35,499 nt of DNA from Bordetella parapertussis (lineage in GTDB: Bacteria; Pseudomonadota; Gammaproteobacteria; Burkholderiales; SG8-39), in the NCBI GenBank assembly GCA_945885335.1, contig CAMCYY010000004.1, forward strand, positions 1-35,499. Direction: 5' to 3'. The notes under the pieces were generated by a model, which saw nothing but the letters and a program-made list of their open reading frames with translations, was not told the DNA's origin and did not search any database. Each line of letters begins with the position of its first letter. The first letter of the stretch is position 1. Both the position numbers and the translations under genes were made by a program. This document shows, one piece after another, positions 1 to 9,144 of the stretch.

Positions 1-218
1 TCGGTCTGCTGGCGCCCGCCGGCACGCCGGCTGCCGTGGTGGAGCGTTTGAACGTCGAGATCGTGAAGGCGATCAAATCGCCCGCGGCCATGAAGCGCTG
101 GGAGTCGCAGGGCTCGGTACCGGTGGGCTCATCGCCGGCGGAGTTCCGCAAGCGCATGCTGGCGGAGATCGCTACCTGGGACCGGCTGGTACGCGATAAG
201 AACATCAAGGAAGAGTGA
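1..218 (+). CDS. Bug/TctC-family tripartite tricarboxylate transporter substrate-binding protein, C-terminal fragment (5' end outside window)
   Basis: Open frame from base 3 reads GLLAPAGTPAAVVERLN...SSPAEFRKRMLAEIATWDRLVRDKNIKEE, matching the C-termini of the full-length Bug proteins in this window; TGA at 216-218. Confidence 0.85.
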   Translation, partial: GLLAPAGTPAAVVERLNVEIVKAIKSPAAMKRWESQGSVPVGSSPAEFRKRMLAEIATWDRLVRDKNIKEE

Positions 219-231
219 CCAAGGAGGCGGC

Positions 232-1218
232 ATGCAAATGTTCATCAAGCACAAACGGGTTGTTGCGGTTGCAGTCGTCTTTGCAATGTCGCATGCGTTG
301 CCGGCCACAGCAGCCGAGGTCTATCCGGCCAAACCGGTGCGCATGGTGGTGAGCTATGCGGCGGGTAATATCACAGATGTGCTGGCGCGCATCATCACGC
401 CCAAAATCGGGGAGCGCCTGAAACAACCCGTTCTGGTTGAAAACCGGCCGGGGCAGGGCGGCAGCATCGGTGCACAGCTTGTCGCCAGGGCAGAGCCCGA
501 TGGTTACACGCTGCTGTTCTCGGCACTGGCGGCCATGGCGGTGAATCCGCATCTGTATACCAACCTTGGCTATTCCCCGCTCACCGACTTTGCGCCCATC
601 GTTCTGGTGGGCACTACGGCCGGTGGGGTCATCTACGTCCATCCGTCGGTGAAGGCCAACACCCTGCAGGAGCTGATTGCCTATACCAAGGCCAATCCCA
701 ATGCCCTGATGTACGGCACCTCGGGCAACGGCACCATGCCGCACCTGAACTTCGAGACCCTGAAGCAGCAAACCGGGCTGGCGCTCACCCATATTCCGCA
801 CAAGGGCGCTGCGCAAGTCATCGGCGAGGTCATGTCCGGCCGCATACAACTGGGCCTTGAATCGACCGGTGCCGTGCCGCTCCTGGTTTCCGGCAAGCTG
901 AAGCCCATTGTGTCCATTTCGCGTGAACGCAGACCCGATCTGCCCAATGTCCCCGCGATCTCCGAATTTCTTCCGGGCTTCGTGTCGGTGCGGGCGTGGC
1001 TGGGAATCCTGGCGCCGGCGGGTGTGCCGCCCGCGATGGTGGAAAAGCTCTACAAGGAAATCGCCGTGGTGCTGCAACTGGCCGATGTGACTGAAAAGCT
1101 GCAGGCCGCCAACATTGAAGTGTCCGGGCTGCCGCCGGCGGAATTTCGCAAGCTCATTGCATTCGATTACGAACGCCTCGGGAAACTGGTGCGTGCAATC
1201 AACCTGACGGCGGACTGA
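232..1218 (+). CDS. Bug/TctC-family substrate-binding protein
   Basis: 328 aa with signal peptide; YPAKPVRMVVSYAAGNITDVLAR, VENRPGQGGSIGAQLVARAEPDGYTLL; C-terminal PPAEFRKLI. Confidence 0.93.
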   Translation: MQMFIKHKRVVAVAVVFAMSHALPATAAEVYPAKPVRMVVSYAAGNITDVLARIITPKIGERLKQPVLVENRPGQGGSIGAQLVARAEPDGYTLLFSALAAMAVNPHLYTNLGYSPLTDFAPIVLVGTTAGGVIYVHPSVKANTLQELIAYTKANPNALMYGTSGNGTMPHLNFETLKQQTGLALTHIPHKGAAQVIGEVMSGRIQLGLESTGAVPLLVSGKLKPIVSISRERRPDLPNVPAISEFLPGFVSVRAWLGILAPAGVPPAMVEKLYKEIAVVLQLADVTEKLQAANIEVSGLPPAEFRKLIAFDYERLGKLVRAINLTAD

Positions 1219-2462
1219 TGAACATGAAGCAAAAAGAAGAAACACAAACCGGGGCACCGCAGGAGCGCCCGGCGCCGCTGAAGGGCGTGCGCATTGTCGA
1301 TTTCACCTCGGTGCTGAGCGGGCCGTACTGCACCTACCAGATGGCGCTGCTGGGTGCGGACGTCATCAAGGTGGAGCGCCCGGGTATCGGCGACAACACG
1401 CGCCGCGGGGCCGACCTGCCGGGCGTGCCGGGGCTGGCTGCGGTGTTCGTGTCGCAGAACGGCTCCAAGCGCTCCATCCAGATCGACATGAAAAAACCGG
1501 AGGGCTTGGCGCTGGTGAAAAAAATCGTCGCCAGCTGCGACGCCATGGTGGAGAACTACACCCCGGGTGTGGCCGATCGCCTGGGCATTGGCTTTGAGGC
1601 CATGCGCGCGATCAATCCGGGCATGGTGTATTTCTCCTTGTCGGGTTACGGTCAGGACGGCCCCTACAGCCAGCGCTCGGCCTACGACCATGTGATCCAG
1701 GGGATCTCGGGCATCACCATGCTCACCGGCACGGCCGAGACCGTGCCCAACCGCATCGGGCCGCCGCTGTTTGATTATCTGGCCGGCATCTACGGCGCGT
1801 TTGCGCTGCTGGCAGCATTGAAGGAGCGCGACCGTACCGGCAAGGGGCAGCGCGTTGACATTGCCATGCTGGATGCAGCGCTGGTGGCGATGGCGTCGTT
1901 CTCCTCCGTCTACCTCAACACTGGCAAGGCGCCCGAGGCCAATGGCAATACGGCAGCCAGCGGCAGCCCGGCGGCCAATATCTTTCCGACCCAAGACGGA
2001 TTTCTGTCGCTGGCGGCCAATGGCGACCACCATGTTCTGCGGCTGTGCGAGGCGCTGGGCGAACCCAATCTGCTCGCAGATCCGCGCTTTGTCAGCAAGG
2101 CTTCGCGCCTTGAGCATTTCGAGGCGTTTGGCGCAGCGCTGGCCGAACGGCTAATGACGCGCAGTGCTGCCGAGTGGGAAGCGGTGCTGTCCGAAGCACG
2201 CGTGCCGGCGGTGAAGGTGAGGACGCTGCCAGAAATTTTGCATGATCCGCACATCGCGGCGCGCGGCGTGCAGCAGCAGATGACCGATCCGGTATCGGGC
2301 AAGACTGTGTTTGTGCCGACCGCCGGATTCAAATGGAACGGTCACACCCTCGGCCCGGCGAAAATGCCCTCACGCCTGGGGGCGGACACGGATGAAGTTC
2401 TGGCTGAGCTCGGATTCGGCGCTGCGGAGATTGCCGGTTTGAAACAGCGATGCATTGTCTGA
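1218..2462 (+). CDS. Family III CoA-transferase (CaiB/BaiF)
   Basis: 414 aa; LKGVRIVDFTSVLSGPYCTYQMALLGADVIKVERPG, SGYGQDGPYSQRSAYDHVIQGISG, LFDYLAGIYGA with the catalytic-type Asp; start overlaps the previous stop (TGATG). Confidence 0.95.
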   Translation: MNMKQKEETQTGAPQERPAPLKGVRIVDFTSVLSGPYCTYQMALLGADVIKVERPGIGDNTRRGADLPGVPGLAAVFVSQNGSKRSIQIDMKKPEGLALVKKIVASCDAMVENYTPGVADRLGIGFEAMRAINPGMVYFSLSGYGQDGPYSQRSAYDHVIQGISGITMLTGTAETVPNRIGPPLFDYLAGIYGAFALLAALKERDRTGKGQRVDIAMLDAALVAMASFSSVYLNTGKAPEANGNTAASGSPAANIFPTQDGFLSLAANGDHHVLRLCEALGEPNLLADPRFVSKASRLEHFEAFGAALAERLMTRSAAEWEAVLSEARVPAVKVRTLPEILHDPHIAARGVQQQMTDPVSGKTVFVPTAGFKWNGHTLGPAKMPSRLGADTDEVLAELGFGAAEIAGLKQRCIV

Positions 2463-2679
2463 TTGCGTCTTTCTGCAGCGCATGCAGCATGCATGATGCA
2501 CGATGCACGCCTCATCACGCCCAATGATGGCGCAATCATTAAATAGCATTTCACCCGGGTCGGCGTTCCGGGTTACCTTCACCCCACAACACAGCAAGGG
2601 GCGCATCGGTGCCGCATCGGGACTCGCTTCGGAACCCGCTTCGGAACCCATTGTCTGACCCGTCTGCAGGAGGAGTTTG

Positions 2680-3657
2680 ATGCGTCGTTCCCGATCATTG
2701 ATGTTTGCCTCGGGCATGGCTTTGGCCATGCTCTGCGCTCCGGTCCTGGGCCAGGGCACCTATCCGTCGCGGCCCGTGGTCGTGGTTGCGCCGATTGCGC
2801 CGGGCGGGCCCATCGACCTGGAGGCCCGGGTGCACACGAAAAAAATGACCGAGCTGATGGGGCAACCCTTCATCATCGATTTCAAGCCCGGTGCCGGTGG
2901 ATCCATCGGCAACGGCTATGTGGCCAAGGCCGCGCCGGACGGCTACACGCTGCTGGTGCAGTCTGCGGGTTTCACCGTGACGCCGGCGTTTTTCAAGAAC
3001 CTGCCCTATGACGTGATCCGTGACTTCGCGCCGATCACCATGATCAGCCAGCGCATCTCCGTCTTCCTCGTGCGCCCTTCCTTTCCGGCGAAGAATTTCG
3101 CCGAATACCTGGCCTATTCGAAGGCCAATCCGGGCAAGGTGAATTACGGCACGACCGGCATTGGCGGCGTGGGACACCTGGCCGGCGCATGGATCGAAAA
3201 GGACACCGGCACGAAGGTGACCTTCATTCACTACAAGGGTGCGGCGCCGCAACTGCTTGACCTGATTGCCGAACGGCTCGACGCGGTTTCAACGAACCTC
3301 ATTTCGGGCCTGCCGCTGGTCCGCAGCGGCAAGGCGCGCGCACTGGCTGTAATGAGTGACAAGCGCTCGGCGCTGCTGCCCGGCCTGCCCACCGTGGCCG
3401 AGCAGGGCATACCGGGTTACAACTACTCGAGCTGGCTGGGTTTTCTCGCCCCGGCCGGAACGCCCGCGGCTATCGTCAACCAATTGAACGATAATTTCGT
3501 CCGCGGCGTGAAGTCACCCGAGGTGATCGAGTCGCTGGAGAAAGACGGCATCCTTCCCGCAGGCACCACACCGGCGCAGTTCAGGCAGCTCATCATTGCC
3601 GAGACAGAGCGCTGGGGCAGGCTGGTGCGTGAAACCGGCGTGAAGCTCGAGGAGTGA
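2680..3657 (+). CDS. Bug/TctC-family substrate-binding protein
   Basis: ATG at 2680 after GGAGG (the track's 2677 is TTG one codon earlier). YPSRPVVVVAPIAPGGPIDLEAR, KPGAGGSIGNGYVAKAAPDGYTLL, SSWLGFLAPAGTPAAIV. Confidence 0.93.
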   Translation: MRRSRSLMFASGMALAMLCAPVLGQGTYPSRPVVVVAPIAPGGPIDLEARVHTKKMTELMGQPFIIDFKPGAGGSIGNGYVAKAAPDGYTLLVQSAGFTVTPAFFKNLPYDVIRDFAPITMISQRISVFLVRPSFPAKNFAEYLAYSKANPGKVNYGTTGIGGVGHLAGAWIEKDTGTKVTFIHYKGAAPQLLDLIAERLDAVSTNLISGLPLVRSGKARALAVMSDKRSALLPGLPTVAEQGIPGYNYSSWLGFLAPAGTPAAIVNQLNDNFVRGVKSPEVIESLEKDGILPAGTTPAQFRQLIIAETERWGRLVRETGVKLEE

Positions 3658-3809
3658 GCAAAGGTCAGGCGTAAAATCGGACGCAACAGCGGTGCGTCCG
3701 CGCGAAGCCATCTCCGATGGCATGAGCGGGCTTCATCAGGAATTTCCTGGGCACCTCCGCCGGCCGGGCGGAAAATTTTTCGGAAAACATTTCAACTGAA
3801 CGGGTAAAC

Positions 3810-6038
3810 ATGGCGAGCGTTGCTGCTTTGGATGGTGTGCGTGTTATTGATTTCGGGCAATACATTGCCGGTCCCATGGTGGGCATGATGCTCGCCGACT
3901 TCGGTGCGGACGTGATCCGCATCGATCCGCCCGCTGGGCCTCGCTTAGATACTGCGGCCAATGCCACCTGGAACCGCGGCAAGCGCAGCATCGCCCTCGA
4001 TCTGAAGAATCCCGCCGACCTGAAGATTGCGCGCGACCTGGTCGCCACGGCCGATGTGGTGGTGGAGAATTTCCGGCCCGGCGTGATGAAGCGCCTCGGC
4101 CTTGATCCTGCCGATCTGCTGAAACTCAATCCGCGTCTGGTGTGCTGTTCCATCCCGGGCTTTGCCGCTGACGACACGCGCGCCGGCGTCAGGGCATGGG
4201 AGGGCGTCGTGGGCGCGGCCACCGGCTGCTATATCACGCACAAGATGACAGGGCGCAACCACCCGATCTACAACTGCATTCCGTTCTCCTCTGTGTACGG
4301 CGCCTATCTGTCGGCGGTGTGCATTGGTTTTGCGCTCAATGCCCGGGCGCGTTCGGGCCAGGGACAGATCATCGAGGTGCCGCTCCATGGCGCCACGTTC
4401 AGCGCCTTCAGCGGCAAGGCATTGAAGGTGCACGGCCAGCCTGAAGCTGATCCGATGACGAGCTGGAAGTACATGCGCTGCAAGGACGGGCGCTGGTTCA
4501 TCTACGTACCCCGCGACACCGATGCCACGCTGCTGAAGGAGCATGGCCTGCCGTCGAAACCAGACGAAAAGCACAGTGCCGCATTCCTGAACAAACGGCT
4601 CGAGGCGATTTTCCTCGAGCGCACCTCCGCCGAATGGGAGGACTACTGTGCCCAGAAGGAGGTCGAAGGCGGCACCTGCAAGACCACTGCGGAGTGGATG
4701 CAGTATTCGCTCGCCCGTGAGTCAAAGATCATCGAGGACTTCGATGATCCGCTGCTCGGCCGTTTCTCCGGGCCCGGGATCTACACGCGCCTGTCGGAGA
4801 CGCCTGGCGTGGTGCGTGCAGCGCGACCGCGGCTGGATGCCGATCGCGCCGACATCCTGGCTGAAAAGCGCGCACTGCCGGCCGCACCGGCCGCCCCCGA
4901 GGTGCTGCGCAGCGCGCTACAGGGCGTGAAGGTGATCGACCTGGGGATCATCCTGGCGATTCCCAGTTGCGGCCGCGCGCTGGCGGAGTTTGGCGCCGAT
5001 GTCATCAAGATCGACAGCCCGCATCGCAATCCCATCAGCTGGCACAACGACATCAACCGCGCCAAGCGCAGCATCCTGCTCGACCTGAAGGCGAAGGAAG
5101 GGCTGGAGATTTTCTGGAAGCTGCTGGAGGATGCCGATGTGGTGCTGGAGAATTTCCGCACCGGTGTTGCCGACAAGCTGGGCGTCGGCTACGAAGCGGT
5201 GCGGGCGCGCCGGCCCGACATCATCTACTGCTCGGTGAATGCCTTCGGCCAGAACGGTGACTTCGCCACACGCCCCGGCCGCGAGGTGCTGATCCAGGCC
5301 ATCACCGGCATGGAGATGCGCTATGGCGGGGCGGAGCCGGCGCAGAACCCGTTTAACTCCAGTGACTATGCCACCGGCTTTGCATCGGCCTACGGCATTG
5401 CGATGGCAATGATGCACCGCCGCCGCACCGGCCTCGGACAGCGTATCCACAGCGCGCTGATCTACTCCGCGACCATGCTGCAGTCCGCGTTCATGCAGGA
5501 ATACGAGGGCCGGGTGTGGAACGAACCCGGCGGTCTTGACTGCAAGGGCAGCGGTCCGCTGTCGCGCATGTATCAGGCAGCGGATGGCTGGGTGTTCATG
5601 GCGGCGCGGCCTGGCGATCTGGCGGGTTGCCCGGCGCTGGCCGATCTTGGCGGGGCAGGCATGGATGCGGCACTGGAGCAGACGCTTGAGGAGCGCTTCA
5701 AGGGGCGCACGGTCCAGGCCTGGGTCGAGCTGCTCACGGCGGCCGGCATCGGTGCCCATCGCGTCATCGAGCAGTTCACCGAAATGATGGAAGACCCGCA
5801 GGTCATCCGCCAGGGACTGAGCATCACGCGTGAACACCAGGGCCAGGGCCTCATCACCACGAATGGTCCGGCGCCGCGCCTGTCGCGCACGCCCATGGTC
5901 CCGGGCTGTCCTGCGCCCAAGCCGGGTGCGGATGCGGCTGGCATCCTGGGCGAAATCGGCATGGCCGGTGATCTGGAGCGCCTGATTGCTGAGGGCGTCG
6001 TCCGGGTCGATGGTGTGGTGCCCGGCGGCGCTTCCTAG
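3810..6038 (+). CDS. Tandem two-domain family III (CaiB/BaiF) CoA-transferase fusion
   Basis: 742 aa. Two N-terminal-type motifs: DGVRVIDFGQYIAGPMVGMMLADFGADVIRIDPP and QGVKVIDLGIILAIPSCGRALAEFGADVIKIDSP. Only the second copy has the DYxxG motif (SSDYATGFASAYG). Confidence 0.93.
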   Translation: MASVAALDGVRVIDFGQYIAGPMVGMMLADFGADVIRIDPPAGPRLDTAANATWNRGKRSIALDLKNPADLKIARDLVATADVVVENFRPGVMKRLGLDPADLLKLNPRLVCCSIPGFAADDTRAGVRAWEGVVGAATGCYITHKMTGRNHPIYNCIPFSSVYGAYLSAVCIGFALNARARSGQGQIIEVPLHGATFSAFSGKALKVHGQPEADPMTSWKYMRCKDGRWFIYVPRDTDATLLKEHGLPSKPDEKHSAAFLNKRLEAIFLERTSAEWEDYCAQKEVEGGTCKTTAEWMQYSLARESKIIEDFDDPLLGRFSGPGIYTRLSETPGVVRAARPRLDADRADILAEKRALPAAPAAPEVLRSALQGVKVIDLGIILAIPSCGRALAEFGADVIKIDSPHRNPISWHNDINRAKRSILLDLKAKEGLEIFWKLLEDADVVLENFRTGVADKLGVGYEAVRARRPDIIYCSVNAFGQNGDFATRPGREVLIQAITGMEMRYGGAEPAQNPFNSSDYATGFASAYGIAMAMMHRRRTGLGQRIHSALIYSATMLQSAFMQEYEGRVWNEPGGLDCKGSGPLSRMYQAADGWVFMAARPGDLAGCPALADLGGAGMDAALEQTLEERFKGRTVQAWVELLTAAGIGAHRVIEQFTEMMEDPQVIRQGLSITREHQGQGLITTNGPAPRLSRTPMVPGCPAPKPGADAAGILGEIGMAGDLERLIAEGVVRVDGVVPGGAS

Positions 6039-6061
6039 TCTGCCTAGTGTTCAGGCCCGCG

Positions 6062-7324
6062 TCATTTGACCTTCCACTGCGCGCGCGCCATCCAGGCGGC
6101 GCCCAGTTGAACGGCGGCGATCAGCCAGAACACCGGCGCCACGCCGAACAGCGCGCTGGCTGATCCGGCAGCGAGTGGCAACGCAACTTGGCAGGCCTTG
6201 CCGATCGAGGTGCGCAGTCCCATTGCCTCGCCCACGCGCTCCGGCGGCGAGGCGTCGTAGAGCAGCGCGTTCAGCGTCGGATTGGCAAGGCCCTGGCCGA
6301 GGCCCATGGCGAACGCGCAGCCGATCAGCAGCGGCAGGCTTTCCACCAGACCGAAACCGAGGCACCCCAGCCCCGCGCCTGACAGGCAGAGCAGCAGCAA
6401 CTGTCGCGCGGTGAATTGCTGCGCGGCATGCCCGCCTGCCATGCGCACCAGGAACATGGCCACCGAAAACATGCCGACCACCACGCCAATCTGCGAGGCC
6501 GACAGCCCGAGCCGCGCGCCATGGATGGGCGTGAGGAACAGGAACATGTCCCATGACACCGTGAACAATATGCTGAAGCCGTACAGCCTGAAGAGCTCGG
6601 GATTGCGCATCAGTTCCATGGCGCCCGCGGTTTTCGAAGCCGTCAAGGCATCGGCGGTGCGCGCTTCGCCGCTGGCTGTTGCGCTGGCATGTTCCATCGG
6701 CCCCAGCATGGGCAGCTTGTCGAAGGCGATCAGCAGCATCGACACGAGGGGCAGCACTGCCATGCCGAGGAAGGTTGCGCGAAAGCCGATGTGGTCCAGC
6801 AGCAGGCCGGACAGCATCGGCACCGCGGCGAGCGACACGGCAAACATAGTGGAGAGCGTCGAGTAATTGCCGACGCGTTCCGCTGCGCCGCCGTAGCGGC
6901 CTACCAGTTGCTGGCCGGCGATGAGGATGGTGATGTAGGCGGCGCCGGTCAGTGCCGTGACGGCGAACAGCGCATGCACCGAGGGCCACAGTGCTGCGAG
7001 CAGGTTTGCGAAGCCCAGCACGCCGGCGGCGACGAGCAGGGGCAGGCGCATGCCCTTGCGGTCGATCAGCCGGCCGAGATGGACCGAGCCGATCATGGGC
7101 AGCACGGAGAACAGCGCCACGATGACGCCCACGACGGCAGGGGTGGCACCCAGATGGAGGGCGTACAGCGAGATGGCTAGCCGCATCCCGGTGAAAGGGA
7201 TGTGGTTGAGCAGGATGAACAGCAGCGCGAGGTGCAGCGGTCGCGGCGGTCCGAAGCGTTTCACGAAGGCGGTCCCGGGGAGAGGAGTGCGGCGGCCGGC
7301 GGCCGTGAGTTCTGTCCCGCACAT
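6062..7324 (-). CDS. MFS transporter
   Basis: 420 aa, about 12 hydrophobic segments; VHLGRLIDRKGMRLPLL is an MFS loop 2-3 motif. The true start may lie downstream of the annotated Met. Confidence 0.87.
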   Translation of the reverse strand: MCGTELTAAGRRTPLPGTAFVKRFGPPRPLHLALLFILLNHIPFTGMRLAISLYALHLGATPAVVGVIVALFSVLPMIGSVHLGRLIDRKGMRLPLLVAAGVLGFANLLAALWPSVHALFAVTALTGAAYITILIAGQQLVGRYGGAAERVGNYSTLSTMFAVSLAAVPMLSGLLLDHIGFRATFLGMAVLPLVSMLLIAFDKLPMLGPMEHASATASGEARTADALTASKTAGAMELMRNPELFRLYGFSILFTVSWDMFLFLTPIHGARLGLSASQIGVVVGMFSVAMFLVRMAGGHAAQQFTARQLLLLCLSGAGLGCLGFGLVESLPLLIGCAFAMGLGQGLANPTLNALLYDASPPERVGEAMGLRTSIGKACQVALPLAAGSASALFGVAPVFWLIAAVQLGAAWMARAQWKVK

Positions 7325-7393
7325 CCGCCGCCTGCCGGCAGCGCGGCGGATGTTGTCAGATCACAATTAAGCTGAAACAGTTCTCGAGGTAGA

Positions 7394-7414
7394 GATCATT
7401 ATTTGAAAATGATC
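7394..7414. promoter_or_regulatory. Perfect 7-bp inverted repeat, possible operator or terminator stem
   Basis: GATCATT-atttgaa-AATGATC in an AT-rich stretch between two minus-strand genes, 70-90 bp upstream of the MFS start. Confidence 0.4.
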
Positions 7415-7452
7415 ATATTGATCGGCCTTCAATGCAGCCTAGACGATGCCGG

Positions 7453-8667
7453 TTAAACGATACCCTGCGCGTGCATGTCCGCGATTTCATCCTTGCTGAA
7501 ACCCATTTCGCCAAGCACCTGATCGGTGTGCTGGCCAAAGCGCGGGGGCGGTGAGTGGATGTGCGCCTTGGTCTCCGACATCTGATAGGACGCCTTGGGC
7601 ACCACCACGCTGAAGCCGAGTTCGTCGTCATGCGGGAAGGTGTGCATCAGGCCGCGATGCACGATCTGCGGATTGGCCACGGCCTGATACAGGTCGCGCA
7701 CCGCCATGGCGGCCACGCCGGCATCGGAGACGATTTCTTCCCACTCGATCGCGGTTTTTGTGGCCATGGTTTTTTCTACCTCGGCTTTCATCTGGGGATA
7801 GCTTTCGCGCATCACCGTCTCCGGGTCCTTGAAGCGCGGGTCGGTGTAGATGTCCATGCGGTCCAGCGCCTTGAAGAAACGCTGCCGGCGCGAATCGGTG
7901 GTGGCCGAGACCGACAGTGCGCCTTCCTTGCACTTGAATACGGCCGAGATGTAGCGCCCGTCGCCATTGCCGCGCAACTGGCGGTAGTTGCCGGTGGTGG
8001 CCGCTTCGCACACGTCGGCGCCCGCCATGGTCATTGCAGTGTCCAGCATGGCGGTGTCGATGTACTGGCCGCGGCCGGTGCGTTCGCGGTAATACAGCGC
8101 GGAAACAATGCCCAGTGCCGCGGCATAGCCGGTGGCGTAGTCGGCGAGCAGGTGGCCGGCTTTCAGCGGGCCGGTTTCGGGCGTGCCGGTGAGGCTCATC
8201 AGGCCGGCGGCGGCCTGCACTGCGCCATCAATGGCGGCGCGCTTGTGTTTCGGGCCGTTCTGTCCGTAGCCCGTCACCGAGCAGTAGACGAGGCGTGGAT
8301 TGATTTCCTTCAAATCGTTGTAGCTCAGGCCGTAGCGGCCCATGGCACCGGCGACCAGGTTCTCGATCACCACATCGGCGTCCTTGGCGAGGCGCTTGAA
8401 AATCGCCTGGCCTTCGGGCGTGGAGATGTTCAGCGTCATGGAGCGCTTGTTCGAGCCCTGCGCCATGAAGCTGTGGCTCATCAACTTCTTGCCCAGCGGA
8501 TTGCCCGGCGCGCCAAGCACGGCGCGCATGCTGTCGGGCTCCTTGGGGTTTTCCAGCTTCAGGACATCGGCGCCGTGCAGTGCCAGCTGGTAGCTGGCGA
8601 AGGGTGCGGCGACCTGGCGCACCATGGCAAGGACCTTGATGCCGTCAAACAGTTTTTTTTGTTCCAC
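7453..8667 (-). CDS. Family III CoA-transferase (CaiB/BaiF)
   Basis: 404 aa; FDGIKVLAMVRQVAAPFASYQLALHGADVLKLENP, VTGYGQNGP, HLLADYATGYAAALG. Confidence 0.94.
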   Translation of the reverse strand: MEQKKLFDGIKVLAMVRQVAAPFASYQLALHGADVLKLENPKEPDSMRAVLGAPGNPLGKKLMSHSFMAQGSNKRSMTLNISTPEGQAIFKRLAKDADVVIENLVAGAMGRYGLSYNDLKEINPRLVYCSVTGYGQNGPKHKRAAIDGAVQAAAGLMSLTGTPETGPLKAGHLLADYATGYAAALGIVSALYYRERTGRGQYIDTAMLDTAMTMAGADVCEAATTGNYRQLRGNGDGRYISAVFKCKEGALSVSATTDSRRQRFFKALDRMDIYTDPRFKDPETVMRESYPQMKAEVEKTMATKTAIEWEEIVSDAGVAAMAVRDLYQAVANPQIVHRGLMHTFPHDDELGFSVVVPKASYQMSETKAHIHSPPPRFGQHTDQVLGEMGFSKDEIADMHAQGIV

Positions 8668-9144
8668 GTTCCTGCTCCGTATTCCGGGATGAATGTTGCG
8701 CCAGGCTGCGCAGAATCCGCGTGCCTGCGGTGTGTCTTCCGTTTTTTGTTGCAGCGGCGTCTTGGAGCGCGCTTGGCGTATTTTCTCATTCTTCGGGCGA
8801 CCAGCCTACCCGCAAGGCCACATTTCACTGGGCGGTACGCGCCTCGGCACCGGTTTTCTTTTCGCGTGCGTGATGGCTGCCGCAGATTCGCAATTGTCCG
8901 GCGAGAATATGCAAACCCTGTTGCGCTATTCGGCCGCCCTGGGTCCTTGCTGTGATAGCATTCCCGCACAGTACAAGAGAGCCGGGCCTCGGCGATCTGT
9001 CCGGGCCTTCGGGTTCCGCGGCATAGCCAGGTATTCATCGCGAGGCACCGGCCAGTGGGTCGAGCAGCATTGAGTGAACGGTTCTGGAATCAGGTTTACA
9101 ACCGGATTCAATTTTCCCATTCGTTGGAACAAGAGGAGCGCGTC

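Noticed and set aside
205-1257. 350-aa minus-strand ORF antisense to the Bug gene
   Set aside because: His/Arg/Gln-rich shadow ORF in GC-rich DNA, fully overlapping a well-supported gene on the other strand.
4917-5837. 306-aa minus-strand ORF over the CoA-transferase fusion
   Set aside because: Antisense shadow of a strongly supported gene.
6051-7322. 423-aa minus-strand ORF in another frame of the MFS gene
   Set aside because: Arg/His-rich out-of-frame translation; the 6062-7324 frame shows the membrane-protein pattern.
7555-8955. 466-aa plus-strand ORF over the minus-strand CoA-transferase
   Set aside because: Low-complexity shadow translation (many Gly/Ala/His/Val); the opposite strand encodes a clear CaiB/BaiF protein.
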